Source: Arthrobacter sp. Leaf69 | GTDB taxonomy: Bacteria > Actinomycetota > Actinomycetes > Actinomycetales > Micrococcaceae | Direction: 5' to 3' | DNA length: 64,000 nt | Assembly (NCBI RefSeq): GCF_001422645.1 | Contig: NZ_LMLR01000015.1 | Location: forward strand, 117,164 to 181,163 | Part shown: positions 62,301 through 64,000 of the stretch, one piece after another | How the letters are laid out: every line of letters starts with the position of its first letter | Position numbering within the stretch: position 1 is the first letter of the stretch | The notes under the pieces: model-generated | Seen by the model: the letters and a program-made list of their open reading frames with translations, nothing else | Told to the model about the DNA's origin: nothing | The model's database searches: none | Position numbers and translations under genes: made by a program

Positions 62301-64000
62301 TCCCACGGCGATGACGTCCTCAAGGGCGGACCCGGCAACGACGCGATCGACGCCGGACCCGGCCTGGACATCGTCATGTCCGGTGAGGGCGACGACTTCT
62401 CCAACGGCGGCCTCAACAGCAACGAAACGTTCGCTGGTGAAGGCAACGACCTGGTCCTGTCCGGCGACGGACCGGACGCAGTGTTCGGCGGCGGCGGCGA
62501 TGACTGGCAGGAAGGCGGAAACTCCAACGACCTGCTGCAGGGTGACAGCGGCGCACCGTTCTTCGACGACATCAACGCTCCGGGCCACGACGTCCTGATC
62601 GGTGATTCCGGTGAGGACGACTACGACGCCGAAGGCGGCGACGACATTATGGTCGCCGGCCCCGGCATCGAACGCAACCACGGTGTCTTCGGCTTCGACT
62701 GGGTCACCCACGCCCGCTCGATCGAACCGGCCGATTCGGACATGCGCCAGATCATCGTCGACGGGCCGAACGCCCTCAAGGACCGCTTCCTCCTGGTCGA
62801 GGCCCTCTCGGGCTGGGACAAGAACGACGTGCTCCGCGGCGACGACGAGGTGCCGTCCGTGCCCAACACCGAGGTCAACGTCGATGGCCTGACCAACACG
62901 CTGGACGCGGCGGGCATTGCGCGGATCAACGGACTGGCGGGCCTGCTGCCTGCGGGTGCCACCACCTTCGGCGCTGGCAACATCATCATCGGCGGCTCCG
63001 GCAGCGACGAGATCTGGGGCAACGGCGCCGATGACATCATCGACGGCGACAAGTGGCTCAACGTCCGGCTCAGTGTTGTCAACGCCGCGGGCGAACAGGT
63101 CAGGACCGTCACGACCCTGACCGGGCTCCAGGCCGACATCATGGCGGGCAGGATCGATCCCGGCAATGTCAGGATCGTCCGGGAGATCCTCTCCACCCCG
63201 GGCGCATCCGATGTCGACACGGCCGTGTTCTCCGGGGCGATGGCTGAGTACGACATCAACACCGTCGACGGCGTCACCACCGTGGAGCATGTAGGCGGCA
63301 GGGCGGAGGATGGCACTGACCGGATCACCAACGTTGAGAAGCTGCGGTTCTCCGACCAGACCATCGATGTTGTCCCGGCCGCTGTCCAGGCGCCCGCTGC
63401 CCCTGCTGCCCCCACGGCAGTTGGCGGCAACACCACGGCGACGGTGCGCTTCGCGGCACCTGCCGGTGCCGAGTCGATCAACATCGTGGTCCGCACAGGC
63501 ACCACCGATGTCCGGACCGTCGAAGGCATTGCCGCCACGGAAACGAGCCTGGTGGTGGTGGGCCTGAACAACGGCACCGCCTACAACTTCCAGGTTGAGG
63601 CAGTCAATGCAGGCGGCACCAGCGCAAGGTCCGCGGCATCGAATGTGGTGACACCCGCTGCGGCGGTCACGGGTCCGGCTGCGATAGCGACACCTTTGAT
63701 CGCGGCCCGGGCGGCCATCACGCCGAAGCTGGGGGCAGCCACCGGACCGGTGGTCTGTGGCATCAAGGACGGCGGGTGCTACCAGAAGTTCCAGGGCGGC
63801 GACATCCACTGGTCGCCGGCCACGGGAGCGCAGGCAACCTACGGAGCGATCAAGACCCGTTGGGCAAGCCTCAGCTACGAGAACGGCAAGCTGGGCTACC
63901 CGACAGGTGGCGAGGTCTGCGGCCTGAAGAACAACGGGTGCTACCAGAAGTTCCAGGGCGGCGACATCCACTGGACGTCCGCCACGGGAGCGCAGGCAAC
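59355..64000 (+). CDS. secreted animal-type haem peroxidase with RTX and LGFP repeats, 3' end cut
   Basis: I translated this frame by hand from ATG 59355; it stays open to the window end (over 1548 residues). A signal peptide (basic N-terminus, hydrophobic core about 38-58, cut near SAAPT) precedes an animal haem peroxidase domain: FGQFFDHGVDF (distal His near 252), FHSEHNRLV near 501-509 and YRFGHSML (proximal His near 595). RTX-like calcium repeats follow (GGIDNDTIWGNGGNDIIEG and similar, about 940-1060 and near 1215), then a fibronectin-III-like domain (about 1340-1430) and two LGFP repeats (CYQKFQGGDIHW), which bind cell walls. GGGGGGAG precedes ATG 59355; ATG 59376 also has GGAGG, so either start works. 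It is probably wall-attached and oxidative. Confidence 0.9.
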   Translation, partial: MSKWRKIMAKHRKTRGGVGNPPNRGKAPGVTRKFAAGALALLLSAGVVPTVLAPAVSAAPTGQGFTLNAGDMRFILKQIKIAENHATKEDAQGNDVPGAPLMGLGPNQIANPLLPYGLRTVDGTENNLVEGQNDFGSASRVFPRLADPEWRTPAAGQNYKSVNSNVTDGTPRFVSNVIVDQTVTNPAAVAASGKAHRTVNDSPTAVPCDGAGLPAGCVAEGETLDIPNVTTDFGLSPPYNGMFALFGQFFDHGVDFTKKTKNYVMMPLAEDDPLYVPGGRTNFMLLNRAENQAGADGILGNADDVQDATNTDSPWVDQSQTYASHPSHQVFLREYVLAGNKPVATGELIEGEPGGMATWAHVEKQARELLGLDLSDYDVADIPKIATDQYGRFLRGPNGLPQYETATGRVEGNLTTPVAPPANVKRIGIAFLDDIAHNAAPFNSQTGAPLTADGDSDLNPVAQPLATPGTYDNEQLAAHFIAGDGRVNENIGLTAIHQVFHSEHNRLVGYMQNLVTTQNIDLNEWKLANGAWNGERLFQAARYVTEMEYQHIVFEDFARKIQPGINGFNVFTQSDTGIDPAIKAEFAHATYRFGHSMLTETIDRKTNNGTDIGMPLLDAFLNPTAYYASTGGTLNPKQAAGAIAMGMTDQVGAELDEFVTDTLRNNVLGLPLDLASLNLARGRDTGIPSLNNFRSQLYKSTGESSLKPYTSWVDFGQNLKHPDSVVNFMAAYGTHPTITAATSVTGKREAAQRLFDMNTGDAATPADSFEFVNSTGAWETQPTGLNNVDLWVGGLAEYQNLFGGLLGSTFNYIFERQMTDLQDGDRLYYLSRTSGLNLRTQLEGNSLSELIMRNTDASALKADVFGVADCEFEMANITATTGNSVADDPASSCDEAALLMRMADGTIRYRVSNTVDRAGLNAQATYNGRDDAAPQDPALAGDRIWGGIDNDTIWGNGGNDIIEGSDGADVVLGGEGNDRVTDSHGDDVLKGGPGNDAIDAGPGLDIVMSGEGDDFSNGGLNSNETFAGEGNDLVLSGDGPDAVFGGGGDDWQEGGNSNDLLQGDSGAPFFDDINAPGHDVLIGDSGEDDYDAEGGDDIMVAGPGIERNHGVFGFDWVTHARSIEPADSDMRQIIVDGPNALKDRFLLVEALSGWDKNDVLRGDDEVPSVPNTEVNVDGLTNTLDAAGIARINGLAGLLPAGATTFGAGNIIIGGSGSDEIWGNGADDIIDGDKWLNVRLSVVNAAGEQVRTVTTLTGLQADIMAGRIDPGNVRIVREILSTPGASDVDTAVFSGAMAEYDINTVDGVTTVEHVGGRAEDGTDRITNVEKLRFSDQTIDVVPAAVQAPAAPAAPTAVGGNTTATVRFAAPAGAESINIVVRTGTTDVRTVEGIAATETSLVVVGLNNGTAYNFQVEAVNAGGTSARSAASNVVTPAAAVTGPAAIATPLIAARAAITPKLGAATGPVVCGIKDGGCYQKFQGGDIHWSPATGAQATYGAIKTRWASLSYENGKLGYPTGGEVCGLKNNGCYQKFQGGDIHWTSATGAQA
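63774..64000 (+). repeat. two LGFP repeats, near-identical DNA
   Basis: The segment starting GGGTGCTACCAGAAGTTCCA at 63774 recurs at 63936, an offset of 162 nt (54 codons), with only a few changes until the window end. More copies may follow outside the window. Confidence 0.85.

Noticed and set aside
62170..62520. Regular GGCGGC-rich repeats resembling a repeat array or CRISPR
   Set aside because: They code for RTX-like GGxGxDxxx repeats in frame; spacing and variation fit protein repeats, not CRISPR.
60060..63971. Minus-strand open frame of 1303 codons opposite the peroxidase gene
   Set aside because: It is a GC-bias shadow. The plus strand carries recognisable peroxidase, RTX and LGFP motifs over the same bases.

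Overview
This window is GC-rich actinobacterial chromosome. Gene content and order point to an Arthrobacter/Pseudarthrobacter-like member of the Micrococcaceae: a WhiB2-type regulator next to envelope genes, an actinobacterial ahcY, an RpfB-type muralytic enzyme upstream of rsmA and ispE, tRNA-Gln beside glmU-prs, the SufS/SufU pair, and many GTG starts. The genus is inferred from recalled gene order, not from a database search. No insertion sequence, prophage, rRNA operon or CRISPR array is visible.

Positions 1-19000 form an envelope and cell-surface block. A minus-strand run reads purK, purE, an LCP ligase, manA and a FemX-like aminoacyltransferase cut by the window edge. Next come a GtrA membrane protein and a TIGR03089 protein. 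A plus-strand run follows: whiB2, a large GT2 polytopic glycosyltransferase and a DUF5719 protein. Then come a divergent degenerate zincin, DUF3499, a Trm112-like protein, ahcY, an L,D-transpeptidase and a TIGR01906 membrane protein. Positions 19000-31000 carry an acyl-CoA ligase, a protein O-mannosyltransferase, rsmI, a succinate-semialdehyde dehydrogenase and the minus-strand MoxR / DUF58 / transglutaminase operon.

Positions 31000-43000 are housekeeping: tatD, rpfB, rsmA, ispE, an ABC-F ATPase, a TetR regulator, tRNA-Gln(TTG), glmU, prs, rplY (L25/Ctc) and pth. Several of these genes have a TANNNT -10 box only 6-8 nt before the start codon, which suggests leaderless transcripts.

Positions 43000-54900 are the most unusual part. 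Four tandem paralogous LuxR-type STAND ATPase regulators of about 890-915 residues are arranged as two pairs. Between the pairs lies an 881-nt stretch that holds no large gene. It contains three 14-bp direct repeats, a candidate 31-codon peptide gene with a good ribosome binding site and a Cys-Cys C-terminus, and a chain of very strong hairpins. This is the best candidate in the window for an undescribed system, possibly peptide- or RNA-linked signalling to the paralogous regulators.

From 54900 to the end lie sufS-sufU, a minus-strand group (SCO4848-like membrane protein, DUF2505 protein, SDR with DUF2867-like C-terminus), and a very large secreted animal-type haem peroxidase with RTX-like calcium-binding repeats and C-terminal LGFP repeats, cut by the window end.
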